From Variovorax beijingensis (GTDB lineage Bacteria; Pseudomonadota; Gammaproteobacteria; Burkholderiales; Burkholderiaceae_C), in the NCBI RefSeq assembly GCF_007828835.1, contig NZ_VIVL01000004.1, positions 124,001 to 188,000 of the forward strand: DNA of 64,000 nt, written 5' to 3'. The translations under genes were made by a program, and so were the position numbers. The notes under the pieces were generated by a model. The model saw only the letters and a program-made list of their open reading frames with translations, made no database searches and was not told the origin of the DNA. Within the stretch, counting starts at the first letter, position 1; every line of letters begins with the position of its first letter. Positions 1 to 9,303 of the stretch are shown piece after piece.

Positions 1-1
1 C

Positions 2-997
2 GAATACGACGCCTCGCGCGCGCACGAGAACACGCCGCTGTACTTCGTGCCGAGCGACACCATCGCCAGCACGCAGCTGGCGCGCTCGCTCGGCATCTCG
101 ACGCTGCACGACCTGTTCGGCGGCGTGGTTCCGCACCCCTTCGTCGCCACCAAGGCGATCACGCATCCGCTGGTGGGCAGGGCGGCGGTCTGCCCCGAAG
201 GATGGGAGCCGGCCTTCGCCCCTGCCGTGTCGCATGCGGTGCTCGGCGGCTTTTCGGCGTTCTCGCTCGAAGACGCGCGATGGGCCGGGCGCCACCTGCT
301 GGAAAGCGGCGCGGTGCGCATCAAGCCGGTGTGCGCCACCGGCGGGCGTGGCCAGGCCATGGCCGCCGATGCCGATGCCCTGGACCGCTGCCTCGGGGCC
401 ATGGACGAGGGCGAGATTGCGCTGCACGGCGTGGTGCTCGAAGAAAACCTCGCCACGCCGGAGACCTACAGCGTCGGGCAGGTGCTGGTCGACCAGATGA
501 TCGTGAGCTACTTCGGCCGCCAGCGGATGACGCGCGACAACACCGGCCAGAACGTCTACGGCGGCTCCGACCTGACGCTCGTGCGCGGCAACTTCGATGC
601 GCTGCTGGCCATGACCAGCCCGCCGCCCGCGCTTTGCCTGGCCATCGACCAGGCGCGGCGCTACCACCATGCGGTGATCGACTGCTACCCGGGTTTCTTT
701 GCCTCCCGCGTGAACTACGACGTGGCGCAGGGGCTGGGCGCGGACGGCGCCTGGCGCTCGGGCGTGCTCGAGCAGTCGTGGCGCGTGGGCGGCGCCACCG
801 GGGCCGAAATGGTCGCGCTCGAATGCTTCTGGCGCGACCCGGCGCTCGAGCGCGTGCGCATCTCCTGCTTCGAGGCGTATGGTGAGGCGCCGGCGATCCC
901 GGCGGGCGCAACGGTGCACTACCGCGGCGTCGATTCGCAGATCGGGCCGCTCGCCAAATACGCATTGTTCCAGCCATATGACAGCGACACGACATAA
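2..997 (+). CDS. DUF3182 family protein (5' truncated by window edge)
   Basis: The reading frame is open to the first bases of the window (…EYDASRAHENTPLYF before the first possible GTG at 47), so the true start lies upstream. The sequence resembles the uncharacterised DUF3182 family common in Burkholderiales. A glycine-rich GGRGQ stretch followed by acidic and Asn/Gly-rich segments (NTGQNVYGGSDL) gives it a look reminiscent of ATP-grasp enzymes, but that is inference and no function is known. The stop overlaps the next gene by 20 nt, implying translational coupling with the alpha/beta hydrolase. Confidence 0.7.
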   Translation, partial: EYDASRAHENTPLYFVPSDTIASTQLARSLGISTLHDLFGGVVPHPFVATKAITHPLVGRAAVCPEGWEPAFAPAVSHAVLGGFSAFSLEDARWAGRHLLESGAVRIKPVCATGGRGQAMAADADALDRCLGAMDEGEIALHGVVLEENLATPETYSVGQVLVDQMIVSYFGRQRMTRDNTGQNVYGGSDLTLVRGNFDALLAMTSPPPALCLAIDQARRYHHAVIDCYPGFFASRVNYDVAQGLGADGAWRSGVLEQSWRVGGATGAEMVALECFWRDPALERVRISCFEAYGEAPAIPAGATVHYRGVDSQIGPLAKYALFQPYDSDTT

Positions 998-1757
998 CTT
1001 CATAGACATATCCGTAGACGGCCAGCACATCGCCGGAACGCTGGTTGCCGCCTCCACGATGGTGCCCGGCGTTCTCCTGGTCCATGGCTGGGATGGCAGC
1101 CAGGAGCAGTACATCGCGCGCGCGCACGAGATTGCCGCGCTCGGCTGCGTCTGCCTCACCTTCGACCTGCGCGGCCATGCGCGCCATGCCTCATTGCGCC
1201 AGGAGGTCACGCGCGAGGACAACCTGCGCGACGTGCTCGCGGCCTACGACACGCTCATCAGCCATCCGACCGTCGACCCGCAGGCCATTGCCATCGTCGG
1301 CAGCAGCTACGGCGGCTACCTGGCGGCGCTGGTCAGCACCATGCGGCCGGTGCGCTGGCTCGCGCTGCGGGCGCCGGCGCTCTACCGCGACCGCGAGTGG
1401 CTCGCGCCCAAGGGCCAGCTGAGCAGGCCCGACCTCGTGGCCTATCGCCGCACCCTGGTGGGCCCGCGTGACAACCGGGCGCTCGCGGCCTGCGAGGCAT
1501 TCACGGGCGACGTGCTGATCGTGGAGTCCGAGCACGACCAGATCGTGCCGCACCCGGTCATCGAGAACTACCTGGGTGCCTTCAAGCGCGTGCGCTCCGC
1601 GACCTACCGGGTCCTCTCCGGTGCCGACCATGCATTGTCGAAGCAGGCGCACCGCCAGGCCTATGGACAACTCCTGGTCTCCTGGATGACGGAAATGACG
1701 CTGGGTGCTAGGGCGACCGGCACCATGACGCGGCCCGTTTCCGCGAGCCCCGCATAG
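978..1757 (+). CDS. alpha/beta hydrolase, dienelactone-hydrolase/peptidase-like
   Basis: Predicted cytoplasmic serine hydrolase of 259 aa. HGWDG forms the oxyanion-hole strand turn, GSSYGG is the nucleophile elbow with the catalytic Ser, ESEHDQIVP carries the likely acid, and SGADHALS the catalytic His, in the normal order. The ATG at 978 was chosen because it gives a canonical N-terminus (MTATRHNF); further upstream the frame is only a shadow of DUF3182. It overlaps the upstream gene by 20 nt. Substrate unknown; the neighbours (hemerythrins, catalase) suggest a stress-linked rather than a catabolic role, which is inference. Confidence 0.8.
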   Translation: MTATRHNFIDISVDGQHIAGTLVAASTMVPGVLLVHGWDGSQEQYIARAHEIAALGCVCLTFDLRGHARHASLRQEVTREDNLRDVLAAYDTLISHPTVDPQAIAIVGSSYGGYLAALVSTMRPVRWLALRAPALYRDREWLAPKGQLSRPDLVAYRRTLVGPRDNRALAACEAFTGDVLIVESEHDQIVPHPVIENYLGAFKRVRSATYRVLSGADHALSKQAHRQAYGQLLVSWMTEMTLGARATGTMTRPVSASPA

Positions 1758-1772
1758 AAAGACAGGTTTCCC

Positions 1773-2276
1773 ATGCAGACCCTCGCCCTGACACTGAGCG
1801 AAAGACAACGCTCGACGCTGCGGACCGGCCTCGTCGCGGGAACGCTTGCAAGCATTGCCTCCACCGCCGCGCTGATGCTGTGCGGCCGCCGCGAGGCCGG
1901 CAGCATGGTGGCGCCGACCAACGCCACCAGCCACTGGCTCTGGGGCGACCAGGCCTTCGATGTGCGCGTCCCCACGCTAAAGCACACCGCGCTGGGCTAC
2001 GCCACGCACCATGCGAGCGCCATCTTCTGGGCGCTGATCTATGGCTGGCTGCATGCCAGCCGGCATCCCGCGCAGTCGGCTCCCGCGGCGCTCGCGAGCG
2101 CCGGCGCCGCCACTGCGCTGGCCTGCGCGGTGGACTACACGATCACTCCGCACCGGCTCAGGCCGGGCTTCGAACACCACCTGTCCAAAGGCTCGATGGG
2201 GCTGGTCTACGGACTCTTCGCCGTGGGCCTGGCGGCCGGATGCCTGCTGGCCCAGCGCCGTACCGTGCACGAGTAG
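1773..2276 (+). CDS. small integral membrane protein, unknown function
   Basis: 167 aa, not recognised as a named family. There are about four hydrophobic segments (around residues 18-38, 68-85, 95-112 and 140-160) separated by short basic loops, so it is likely an inner-membrane protein. It starts 15 nt after the hydrolase stop and lies on the same strand as the genes before and after it, so co-transcription is plausible. The sequence preceding the ATG (GACAGGTTTCCC) is only a weak ribosome binding site. Confidence 0.65.
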   Translation: MQTLALTLSERQRSTLRTGLVAGTLASIASTAALMLCGRREAGSMVAPTNATSHWLWGDQAFDVRVPTLKHTALGYATHHASAIFWALIYGWLHASRHPAQSAPAALASAGAATALACAVDYTITPHRLRPGFEHHLSKGSMGLVYGLFAVGLAAGCLLAQRRTVHE

Positions 2277-2371
2277 TGCGCCTTGCTACGCGCACTCAGG
2301 CAGCTTTCCTACGCCGCCGCGCCGGCGGCCCTTTCATCGTTCGGCTTCCATCAACCCAACCGGAGCCCACG

Positions 2372-2866
2372 ATGCCCAACTCCACCAAGCGCGCAGCACC
2401 TGATGCATGCAGCCTTCTCGATACCGACCACCGCAACGTCAAGAAGATGTTCAAGGAGTACGAGGAACTGACCCATTCGCGCGCTGCCGACGTGCAGCAG
2501 AAGAAGCGCGAACTCGCCAACCAGATCTGTACCGAGCTGACCGTTCATGCCCGGATCGAGGAAGAAATCTTCTACCCGGCCGTGCGCGAGGCGATCAGCG
2601 AAACCGATCTTCTCGACGAAGCCGAGGTCGAGCACGCCAGCGCCAAGGAACTGATCGCGCAGATCGAGGCCGCCACCGAGGTGGACGACAAGTTCGATGC
2701 CAAGGTCATCGTGCTGGGCGAATACATCGACCACCATGTGAAGGAAGAGCGCAACGAGATCTTCGTCAAGGCACGCGCCGCCAGGGGGCTCGACCTGATG
2801 GCCATGCGCGAGCAGCTCGCCACGCGCAAGGAAGAGCTCATGGAAGAGCTGACCGCAGCCGCCTGA
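2372..2866 (+). CDS. hemerythrin domain-containing protein
   Basis: 164-aa soluble protein with one hemerythrin-like four-helix domain. The expected diiron ligands are visible: DTDHRNVKK (helix A His), VHARIEEEIFYP (HxxxE), VEHASAKE (His) and IDHHVKEERNEIF (HxxxE). Such proteins bind O2, NO or redox signals, or store iron; the specific role is unknown. The ATG at 2372 follows CGGAGCCCACG. It is paired with a second, membrane-anchored hemerythrin gene just downstream. Confidence 0.85.
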   Translation: MPNSTKRAAPDACSLLDTDHRNVKKMFKEYEELTHSRAADVQQKKRELANQICTELTVHARIEEEIFYPAVREAISETDLLDEAEVEHASAKELIAQIEAATEVDDKFDAKVIVLGEYIDHHVKEERNEIFVKARAARGLDLMAMREQLATRKEELMEELTAAA

Positions 2867-2895
2867 CCGGCCGCACGCAACCTGCGACGGCCTAG

Positions 2896-2985
2896 CCCGG
2901 CGCACCCGTGGAACCGGCTTTGCCGGGCCGCCGGGTGCGCCCCCCAGTGGGGGGAAGCGCCGAAGGCGCTTCGGGGGGCGTCATA
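2896..2985. repeat. GC-rich dispersed intergenic repeat, copy 1
   Basis: This stretch between the two hemerythrin genes is built from nested palindromes: CCGGCTTTGCCGG, CCCCCCAGTGGGGGG and GAAGCGCCGAAGGCGCTTC. Its core at 2910-2932 matches the reverse complement of 36420-36442 at 22 of 23 positions, so it belongs to a dispersed family. As RNA it would fold into several strong hairpins between the two cistrons. Confidence 0.7.
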
Positions 2986-2999
2986 TCCTGGAGGTCCAC

Positions 3000-3608
3000 A
3001 TGACAAACATCGTCTCCCGGCTCTTTCCCACGGCGACCAACATGATTCGCCTCGACCACACGCACGTGCTCTCCACCTTCCACCAGTACAAGGCCGGCGC
3101 GCCGGCACGCGTGAAGAAAGGGCTGGTCAACACCATCTGCACCGCGCTCGAGATCCATGCGCAGCTCGAGGAAGAAATCTTCTATCCCGAGATGCGCAAG
3201 GTCTGCGAGGACGACGAACGCATCACCAAGGCGCTCGAGGAGCATTCCGGGATGCGCCGCCTCATCGGCCTGCTTCGCGCCATGGAGCCTGAAGCGCGCG
3301 ACTACGACGAAACCCTCTCGGCGCTGATGCGCGACGTGATGCACCACGTGGCCGACGAGGAGACCATCCTTCTGCCGGCCGCCGAGAAGCTGCTGGCCGA
3401 CCGGCTCGGCGAGCTCGGCGCGCAGATGACCAAGCGCCGTCTGCAGCTTGCCGGGCCGCGCACCGGCGAGATCGCGCTCGACATGGGCCGTGCGGCATCC
3501 GGCAACACGGCCGCGATCGCAGTGGTCGGGCTGGCTGCGGCCGGGCTGCTGCTCGCACGGCGTTCCGGCCATCTGCGCTGGCACCCGGCGCATCACGCGC
3601 GCACCTGA
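3000..3608 (+). CDS. hemerythrin domain protein with C-terminal membrane anchor
   Basis: 202 aa. The N-terminal hemerythrin-like domain has the ligand pattern RLDHTHVLS, IHAQLEEEIFYP, EEHSGMR and MHHVADEETILLP. After about residue 165 comes a hydrophobic segment (NTAAIAVVGLAAAGLLLARR), which suggests a single C-terminal membrane anchor with the sensor or diiron domain in the cytoplasm. Start ATG 3000 is preceded by CTGGAGGTCCAC, a good ribosome binding site. It pairs with the soluble hemerythrin upstream. Confidence 0.85.
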   Translation: MTNIVSRLFPTATNMIRLDHTHVLSTFHQYKAGAPARVKKGLVNTICTALEIHAQLEEEIFYPEMRKVCEDDERITKALEEHSGMRRLIGLLRAMEPEARDYDETLSALMRDVMHHVADEETILLPAAEKLLADRLGELGAQMTKRRLQLAGPRTGEIALDMGRAASGNTAAIAVVGLAAAGLLLARRSGHLRWHPAHHART

Positions 3609-3629
3609 GGCGCCAGGAGAGACCACCCC

Positions 3630-3821
3630 ATGCCAGAAGACACCCGCATTCCCTTGCCCGCAGCGCCCGAGTCCTCGCGCGCTGCGTTCCAGGCGCTGGC
3701 CGAGCGCGTGGGCGTTCTCGCGCCGGGCGCGCCGCTCTCGGAAGAGCTCATGAAGTTTGCCGAGGGCGTGCTCCAGCTGGCGGCCGAGGGCAAGCTGGGA
3801 CGCGAGCGCGCAGCGCGCTGA
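3630..3821 (+). CDS. small hypothetical protein (63 aa)
   Basis: Short helical protein (MPEDTRIPLPAAPES…, then SEELMKFAEGVLQLAAEGK). CAGGAGAGACCACCCC precedes the ATG, a convincing ribosome binding site, and it sits 21 nt after the membrane hemerythrin, so it is probably the last cistron of that unit. No recognised family. Confidence 0.55.
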   Translation: MPEDTRIPLPAAPESSRAAFQALAERVGVLAPGAPLSEELMKFAEGVLQLAAEGKLGRERAAR

Positions 3822-3914
3822 ATTCCGCCGGCCTTGCCGGCGACGCACCCGACAACTTCATCGGGCCGATGGTCCGCGCCATCGTGTTTCCTTCATCCAT
3901 CGAACGGAGTATTC

Positions 3915-6338
3915 ATGTCGCCTTCCAGAACGCCTCCTCCCGATTCCGACAGCGCCGCCACCAGCGCAGCGGCGGCCGCCCGCAACACCGACAGCGGCGC
4001 CGCGCATTTGCCGGGCAACCCGCCGCCCGATCCGCCCTCGCAGAAAGCCGCGCATGCGCAGGCGCTGGCGGCCGCGATGCCCTTCAATGCGAACAAGCCG
4101 CTGGAGCATGGCCACGACAACGCGCTTCGCCCGCAGGCAGGCCAGGCCGTGCCGCCGCTGTCGTCTGCGGCAACGGCCAGCACCTTGTCCGAAGAGATCA
4201 ACTCGGACAAGGCCGGCGGCATGGCCATGCCGGGCCTGAATGCCACCATCGAATCGCTGGACCGGGCGCGCGTCGACTCGGGCGGCCAGCGGCTCACCAC
4301 CAACCAGGGCGTGCCCATCGCGGACAACCAGAATTCGCTGAAGGCCGGCCTGCGCGGCCCCGCGCTGCTCGAAGACTTCATCCTGCGCGAGAAGATCACC
4401 CACTTCGACCACGAGCGCATTCCCGAGCGCATCGTGCATGCGCGCGGTTCGGGCGCCCACGGCTACTTCGAGTGCTACGAAGGCATCCCGCAGTTCACCA
4501 AGGCGGCGCCGCTGCGCGAAGGGGGAAAGATCACGCCCGTGTTCGTGCGCTTTTCCACCGTGGCCGGCGAGCGCGGCTCCAAGGACACCGCACGCGACGT
4601 GCGCGGCTTTGCCGTCAAGTTCTACACGGACGAAGGCAACTGGGACCTGGTGGGCAACAACATGCCCGTGTTCTTCATCCAGGACGCCATGAAGTTTCCC
4701 GACCTGGTCCATGCCGTGAAGCCCGAGCCCCACCACCAGATGCCGCAGGCCGCGAGCGCGCACGACACCTTCTGGGACTTCGTCTCGCTCATGCCCGAGT
4801 CGACGCACATGCTGATGTGGCAGATGTCCGATCGCGCCATCCCGCGCAGCTACCGCATGATGCAGGGCTTCGGTGTGCACACCTTCCGTCTCGTGAACGA
4901 GGCCGGCGATTCCGTGTTCTGCAAGTTCCACTGGTCGCCGGTTCTCGGAACGCATTCATTGGTGTGGGACGAGGCCGTGAAGATCTCGGGCGCCGATCCC
5001 GACTTCCACCGCCGCGACCTGTGGGAAGCCATCGAGGCCGGAGAGTTTCCCGAATGGGAGCTCGGCCTGCAGATCTTCACCGAGGAAGAGGCCGAGGCCT
5101 TCAGCTTCGACGTGCTCGATGCCACCAAGATCGTGCCCGAGGAACTGGTGCCGCTCACGCCCGTGGGGCGGCTGGTGCTCAACCGCAACCCCGACAATTT
5201 CTTTGCCGAGACCGAGCAGGTGGCCTTCTGCGCCGCGCACGTGGTGCCGGGCATCGACTTCACCAACGATCCGCTGCTGGCCGGGCGCATCCACTCGTAC
5301 GTCGACACGCAGATCACGCGGCTGGGCGGGCCGAACTTCCATGAGCTGCCGATCAACGCGCCGATGGCGCAGGTGCACAACAACCAGCGCGACGGCATGC
5401 ACCGCCAGGCCATCCACCGCGGGCGCGCGGCCTACGAGCCCAACTCGTTGGGCGGCGGCTGCCCGTTCCAGGCCGGGGCTTCGGCCGGCTTCATGACTTT
5501 TCCGCAGCGCGTGGAGCAGGACAAGGTGCGCGGCAAGCCCGAGAAGTTTGCCGACCACTACACGCAGGCCACGCTCTTCTTCGAAAGCCAGACGCCCACC
5601 GAGCAGGCCCACATCGCGGCGGCGTTCCGCTTCGAACTCTCGAAGTGCACCGTGCCTGCGGTGCGTGAGCGCATGGTGGCGAGCCTCGTCAATGCATCGC
5701 CGCTGCTCGCGCAGCAGGTGGCCGACGGCCTGGGCATCCCGGTGCCGCCCGCGCTGCCGCGGGCGCTCGCGCAGCCTGCCAAGCCGGAGGTGACGCATTC
5801 GCATGCACTGTCGCTGACGGCGCGGCCCGGCGATGGTTCCGTGCGCACGCGCAAGGTGGCGCTGCTGGTGGCTGACGGCGTGCAGGGCGAGCAGATCGCG
5901 GCCCTCCAGGCGGCGCTGCTGGCCGAAGGCGCCGTGGGTCGCCTGGTGGGGCCGCGCATCGGACCGTTCCGTACGGCCGAAGGCGAGACGATGGAAGCCG
6001 ACGCCTCGATGGAAAACGAACCCGGCTTCCTGTTCGATGCGCTCGTGCTGCCCGATGGCGCCGAAGGCGTGGAGCTTCTCTCCGCCAATGCCTACACCGA
6101 GCAGTTCATCAAGGACCAGTTCCAGCACGGCAAGACCATTCTCGCGCTCGGGGCCTCGGCAACGCTGCTGGCCGAAGCGAAGATTCCCGAGACCCTGCCG
6201 TCGGGCGACGCGGACCCGGGCGTGCTGCGCGGGGCGGCGGAGAATTTCGAATCCACCATCGAGGCCTTCGTCGCGGCGCTCGCGAAGCACCGGCATCCGG
6301 CGCGCGAGATCGGGGCGCTGGTGGTGGACGCCGCCTAG
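3915..6338 (+). CDS. katE: large-subunit (clade 2) catalase HPII
   Basis: 807-aa monofunctional haem catalase (H2O2 to water and O2). A variable N-terminal arm (1-130) precedes the catalase barrel, with catalytic His175 ([10 protein letters not shown]), the [10 protein letters not shown] distal Asn, and the proximal R-x-x-x-Y of [10 protein letters not shown] (Tyr462). After about residue 640 comes a DJ-1/PfpI-like flavodoxin domain ([15 protein letters not shown]…) typical of large-subunit enzymes. The His that is crosslinked to the proximal Tyr in E. coli HPII (His392) is replaced here by Cys439 ([10 protein letters not shown]). ATG 3915 follows CGGAG. Same strand as the hemerythrins, 93 nt downstream of the small ORF. 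Confidence 0.95.
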   Translation: MSPSRTPPPDSDSAATSAAAAARNTDSGAAHLPGNPPPDPPSQKAAHAQALAAAMPFNANKPLEHGHDNALRPQAGQAVPPLSSAATASTLSEEINSDKAGGMAMPGLNATIESLDRARVDSGGQRLTTNQGVPIADNQNSLKAGLRGPALLEDFILREKITHFDHERIPERIVHARGSGAHGYFECYEGIPQFTKAAPLREGGKITPVFVRFSTVAGERGSKDTARDVRGFAVKFYTDEGNWDLVGNNMPVFFIQDAMKFPDLVHAVKPEPHHQMPQAASAHDTFWDFVSLMPESTHMLMWQMSDRAIPRSYRMMQGFGVHTFRLVNEAGDSVFCKFHWSPVLGTHSLVWDEAVKISGADPDFHRRDLWEAIEAGEFPEWELGLQIFTEEEAEAFSFDVLDATKIVPEELVPLTPVGRLVLNRNPDNFFAETEQVAFCAAHVVPGIDFTNDPLLAGRIHSYVDTQITRLGGPNFHELPINAPMAQVHNNQRDGMHRQAIHRGRAAYEPNSLGGGCPFQAGASAGFMTFPQRVEQDKVRGKPEKFADHYTQATLFFESQTPTEQAHIAAAFRFELSKCTVPAVRERMVASLVNASPLLAQQVADGLGIPVPPALPRALAQPAKPEVTHSHALSLTARPGDGSVRTRKVALLVADGVQGEQIAALQAALLAEGAVGRLVGPRIGPFRTAEGETMEADASMENEPGFLFDALVLPDGAEGVELLSANAYTEQFIKDQFQHGKTILALGASATLLAEAKIPETLPSGDADPGVLRGAAENFESTIEAFVAALAKHRHPAREIGALVVDAA

Positions 6339-7648
6339 AGGAAGTCCCGCAGCCGGTAGTACATCATCCCCAGCACCAGCGCGGGTGTGCGCAGCAGGGT
6401 GCCGCCCGGAAAGGCGTGGTGGCCGATGCGCGCGAACAGGTCGAAGCGTTCCGCCTGGCCCGCGATGGCCTCGGCCGCCAGCTTGCCTGCCATGCCCGTG
6501 AGCGCCAGGCCGTGGCCCGAGAAGCCCTGCAGGTAGTAGATGTTGGTTCCGATGCGCCCGAAGTCGGGGGCCTTGTTCATCGTGATGTCGACGAAGCCGC
6601 CCCAGGCATGGTCGATGCCCAGGTCGGCAAGCTGCGGAAACACCGCGAGCATGCTCTTGCGGATCTTCTCGATGAGGTTGCGCGGCGTCCGCGCGCTGTA
6701 GCTGTCGCCCGAGCCGAACAGCAGCCGGTGGTCGGCGCTCAGCCGGAAGTAGTCGAGCACGAAGTTCGTGTCCGACGCGGCCGGCCTGCCGCGCATGAGC
6801 GCATCGGCGCGCGCCGGCTCCATCGGCTCGGTCGCGATCATGTAGGTGCCCACGGGCATGATGCGAGACGACACCTCGGGCGCCACGTCGTCGCCGTACT
6901 CCGCCAGGTAGACGTTGCCCGCCAGCACCACGAAGCTGCAGCGCACCTCGCCCTGCGCGGTCTTGACGACGGGCCGCGCGCCGCGCTCGATCACCTGCGC
7001 GGCCGAGTTCTCGTGCAGCTGCGCGCCGGCCGCGCGCGCCGCGGAGGCGAGGCCCAGCGAATACTTCAGCGGATGCAGATGGCCCGAGCGGGCATCGAAG
7101 GTGCCGCCGTCAAAGCGCTTGCTGTCCACCCACTGCGCCACCTCGCCGGGGCCGAGCCACTGGAGCGGATAGCCGTGCACGCGGCCCACGTGCTCCATCC
7201 ATTCGCGCAGCGCGCGCGACTTTGCGGGCTTGACCGACAGGTTCAGGTAGCCGGCCTGCCAGTCGCAGTCGATCGCGTGGCTCGCGATGCGGTCCTGCAG
7301 CAGGTCCAGGCCCTCGACCGAGATGTTCCAGGCGCGGTGCGCGTCCTCGGGCGTGAACTGCTTTTCGAGGGCCTCTTCGCCGTCGGCGCCGAAGCCCACG
7401 ATCACCTGGCCGCCGTTGCGGCCCGAGGCGCCCCAGCCCACGCGCTGCGCCTCGAGCAGCACCACCGCGTAGCCGCGCAAGGCGAGCTCGAGCGCGGCCG
7501 ACAGCCCCGCGAGCCCGCCGCCCACCACGCAGACATCGGCGGTGGCAATGCCTTCGAGCGGGCGCGCAGGCTCGAAGCGCGCCGCCCGCTGCACGCTGGC
7601 TTCGTAGTAGGAGTTCTCGACGACGCCGAGTTCTTTGCGCAGCAGCAA
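6335..7648 (-). CDS. FAD-dependent oxidoreductase, PuuB/OrdL-like (gamma-glutamylputrescine oxidase family)
   Basis: 437-aa DAO-type flavoenzyme. The Rossmann FAD motif VVGGGLAGLSAALELA lies near residues 40-56, the RNGGQV segment near 78 is typical of PuuB-like oxidases, and FSGHGLALTGMAGKL occurs near the C-terminus. Likely oxidises a polyamine derivative or amino acid. The only start near the 5' end is TTG at 7648, directly abutting the TGA of homospermidine synthase (no gap), so translation is probably coupled; the exact start is uncertain. Its 3' end overlaps the katE stop by 4 nt (convergent). Confidence 0.8.
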   Translation of the reverse strand: MLLRKELGVVENSYYEASVQRAARFEPARPLEGIATADVCVVGGGLAGLSAALELALRGYAVVLLEAQRVGWGASGRNGGQVIVGFGADGEEALEKQFTPEDAHRAWNISVEGLDLLQDRIASHAIDCDWQAGYLNLSVKPAKSRALREWMEHVGRVHGYPLQWLGPGEVAQWVDSKRFDGGTFDARSGHLHPLKYSLGLASAARAAGAQLHENSAAQVIERGARPVVKTAQGEVRCSFVVLAGNVYLAEYGDDVAPEVSSRIMPVGTYMIATEPMEPARADALMRGRPAASDTNFVLDYFRLSADHRLLFGSGDSYSARTPRNLIEKIRKSMLAVFPQLADLGIDHAWGGFVDITMNKAPDFGRIGTNIYYLQGFSGHGLALTGMAGKLAAEAIAGQAERFDLFARIGHHAFPGGTLLRTPALVLGMMYYRLRDFL

Positions 7649-9073
7649 TCAGGCCACCCGGAAGTTGATGAACTGCCAGGGGTCGTCTTCGTCCTTCTCC
7701 TCGTTGAAGAGCGGGCTGCGGTCCTTCAGCGGCGTCCAGTCGCCATACACGCCCGCCACTTCGCCGAGGTAGGGCATGGCGGCTTCCAGCACCACGCGGT
7801 GATCCAGGTCGTCCGGCTCCACCAGGCCGGCATCGGGATGGCGCAGCGCCCACGACATCCCGCCCAGGATGCCGGCCACCACCTGCAGGCTGGTGGCGCT
7901 GTTGGCGGGCGCCAGTTCGCGCGCCTGCTCGATGGTGAGCCGCGAACCGTACCAGTAGGCCCCCTTGGGATTGCCCATCAGCAGCACGCCGAGTTCGTCC
8001 ATGCCTTCGACGATCTCGTCGCGCACGATCCTCTGGCGGTGCTGCAGCCGCCAGTTCTTTCCCGCCATCTCGTGCAGGGAGAGCACGGCATCGTCGCAGG
8101 GGTGGTAGGCATAGTGCACCGTGGGGCGGTACACCACCTCGCCGTCCTTGCGCAGCGTCAGGTGGTCGGCAATGGAAATCGATTCGGCATGCGTCACCAG
8201 GAAGCCGTGGTACGGGCCCTCCAGCGGCGTCCAGCTGCGCACCCGCGTGCCGACACCGGGGCGCTCCAGGTAGATGGCCGCGTCGCTGCCGAAGCCGTGC
8301 CGCGCGGCATCGGCCGGCCAGTGCCGCTCGTGCGTTCCCCAGCCCAGCTCGGCGGGCTGCAAGCCCTCGTCGACGAAGCCCTGCACCGACCAGGTGTTGA
8401 CGAATTCGCCGCGTTGCTTTCGCTGTTTCGCAACCTGGGTGTCGCGTTCGGCGATGTGTACCACCTTGATGCCGAGCTGCTGTGCGAGCGCCGCCCAGTC
8501 TTCGTAGCTCGCGGGCATGGCTTCGAGTTCGGCATGCGTGTCGGCCGCGATGTTCAGCAGTGCCTGCTTGAGCAGCGCCGAGACCAGTCCCGGGTTCGCA
8601 CCCTGCGTGATCACCGCCGTCGGCCCGCCGCGCTTGTCGAGGCGCCAGGCTAGCACCTCCTCGCGCAGGCTGTAGTTCGAGCGGCGCGAAGGCGGAAGGC
8701 CGGGATCGTCGTAGCGGCCTCCCCAGGGCTCGTTGCAGGTGTCCAGGTAGAGCGCGCCGCGTTCGCGGCAGAGCTTGATGAGCGCCAGGCTCGACACCTC
8801 GACCGAGAGGTTGACCAGGAAGTCGCCCTTGTCCACCAGGGGTTCCAGCACGGCGGCGAAGTTGCCTTCCTCGAGCCGCACCGGAATGACCTGGACACCC
8901 AGCTCCCTCGCCAGGCCGCTGCGGTCCTCGCCCGGCTTCACGATCCTGACGTCGGCTGGCTTGAGTGCGAAATGGCGGAACAGCAAAGGCAGCAGCGCCT
9001 GGCCGATGGAGCCGAAGCCGATCATCGTGAGCCTGCCGTCCAGGCGAGCCAGCGGTTCATTCTTCTTCGTCAT
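7649..9073 (-). CDS. hss: homospermidine synthase
   Basis: 474 aa. NAD-dependent enzyme that makes sym-homospermidine from putrescine or spermidine. Residues 15-25 carry the dinucleotide-binding GFGSIG, followed by the family hallmark DTCNEPWGGRYDD and the TQGANPGLVS segment. The ATG at 9073 has GAGAGGTGACGG as ribosome binding site. It is the first gene of a two-gene minus-strand operon with the PuuB-like oxidase, which together suggest polyamine synthesis and turnover. Divergent from the PLD lipoprotein. Confidence 0.9.
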   Translation of the reverse strand: MTKKNEPLARLDGRLTMIGFGSIGQALLPLLFRHFALKPADVRIVKPGEDRSGLARELGVQVIPVRLEEGNFAAVLEPLVDKGDFLVNLSVEVSSLALIKLCRERGALYLDTCNEPWGGRYDDPGLPPSRRSNYSLREEVLAWRLDKRGGPTAVITQGANPGLVSALLKQALLNIAADTHAELEAMPASYEDWAALAQQLGIKVVHIAERDTQVAKQRKQRGEFVNTWSVQGFVDEGLQPAELGWGTHERHWPADAARHGFGSDAAIYLERPGVGTRVRSWTPLEGPYHGFLVTHAESISIADHLTLRKDGEVVYRPTVHYAYHPCDDAVLSLHEMAGKNWRLQHRQRIVRDEIVEGMDELGVLLMGNPKGAYWYGSRLTIEQARELAPANSATSLQVVAGILGGMSWALRHPDAGLVEPDDLDHRVVLEAAMPYLGEVAGVYGDWTPLKDRSPLFNEEKDEDDPWQFINFRVA

Positions 9074-9303
9074 CCGTCACCTCTCTGAGTCGCGCCGGAC
9101 GGGCCGGCCTCGTCGGTTCCTCGCGGGAATGTGGCGCGCCTGCGCCCGCGGATGCGTCAGCTTGCCTTTGCCGATGGTGTAGGAGGACTCCATGAGCGGA
9201 GTTTTCGCCCGGAGCCGTGGTAGAAACCGGCCACCCTGCGCACGTCGCGCATTGCATCGAACCGATGGCAGAAGACTTTTCCTTCAATCCACGACATCAC
9301 GTC

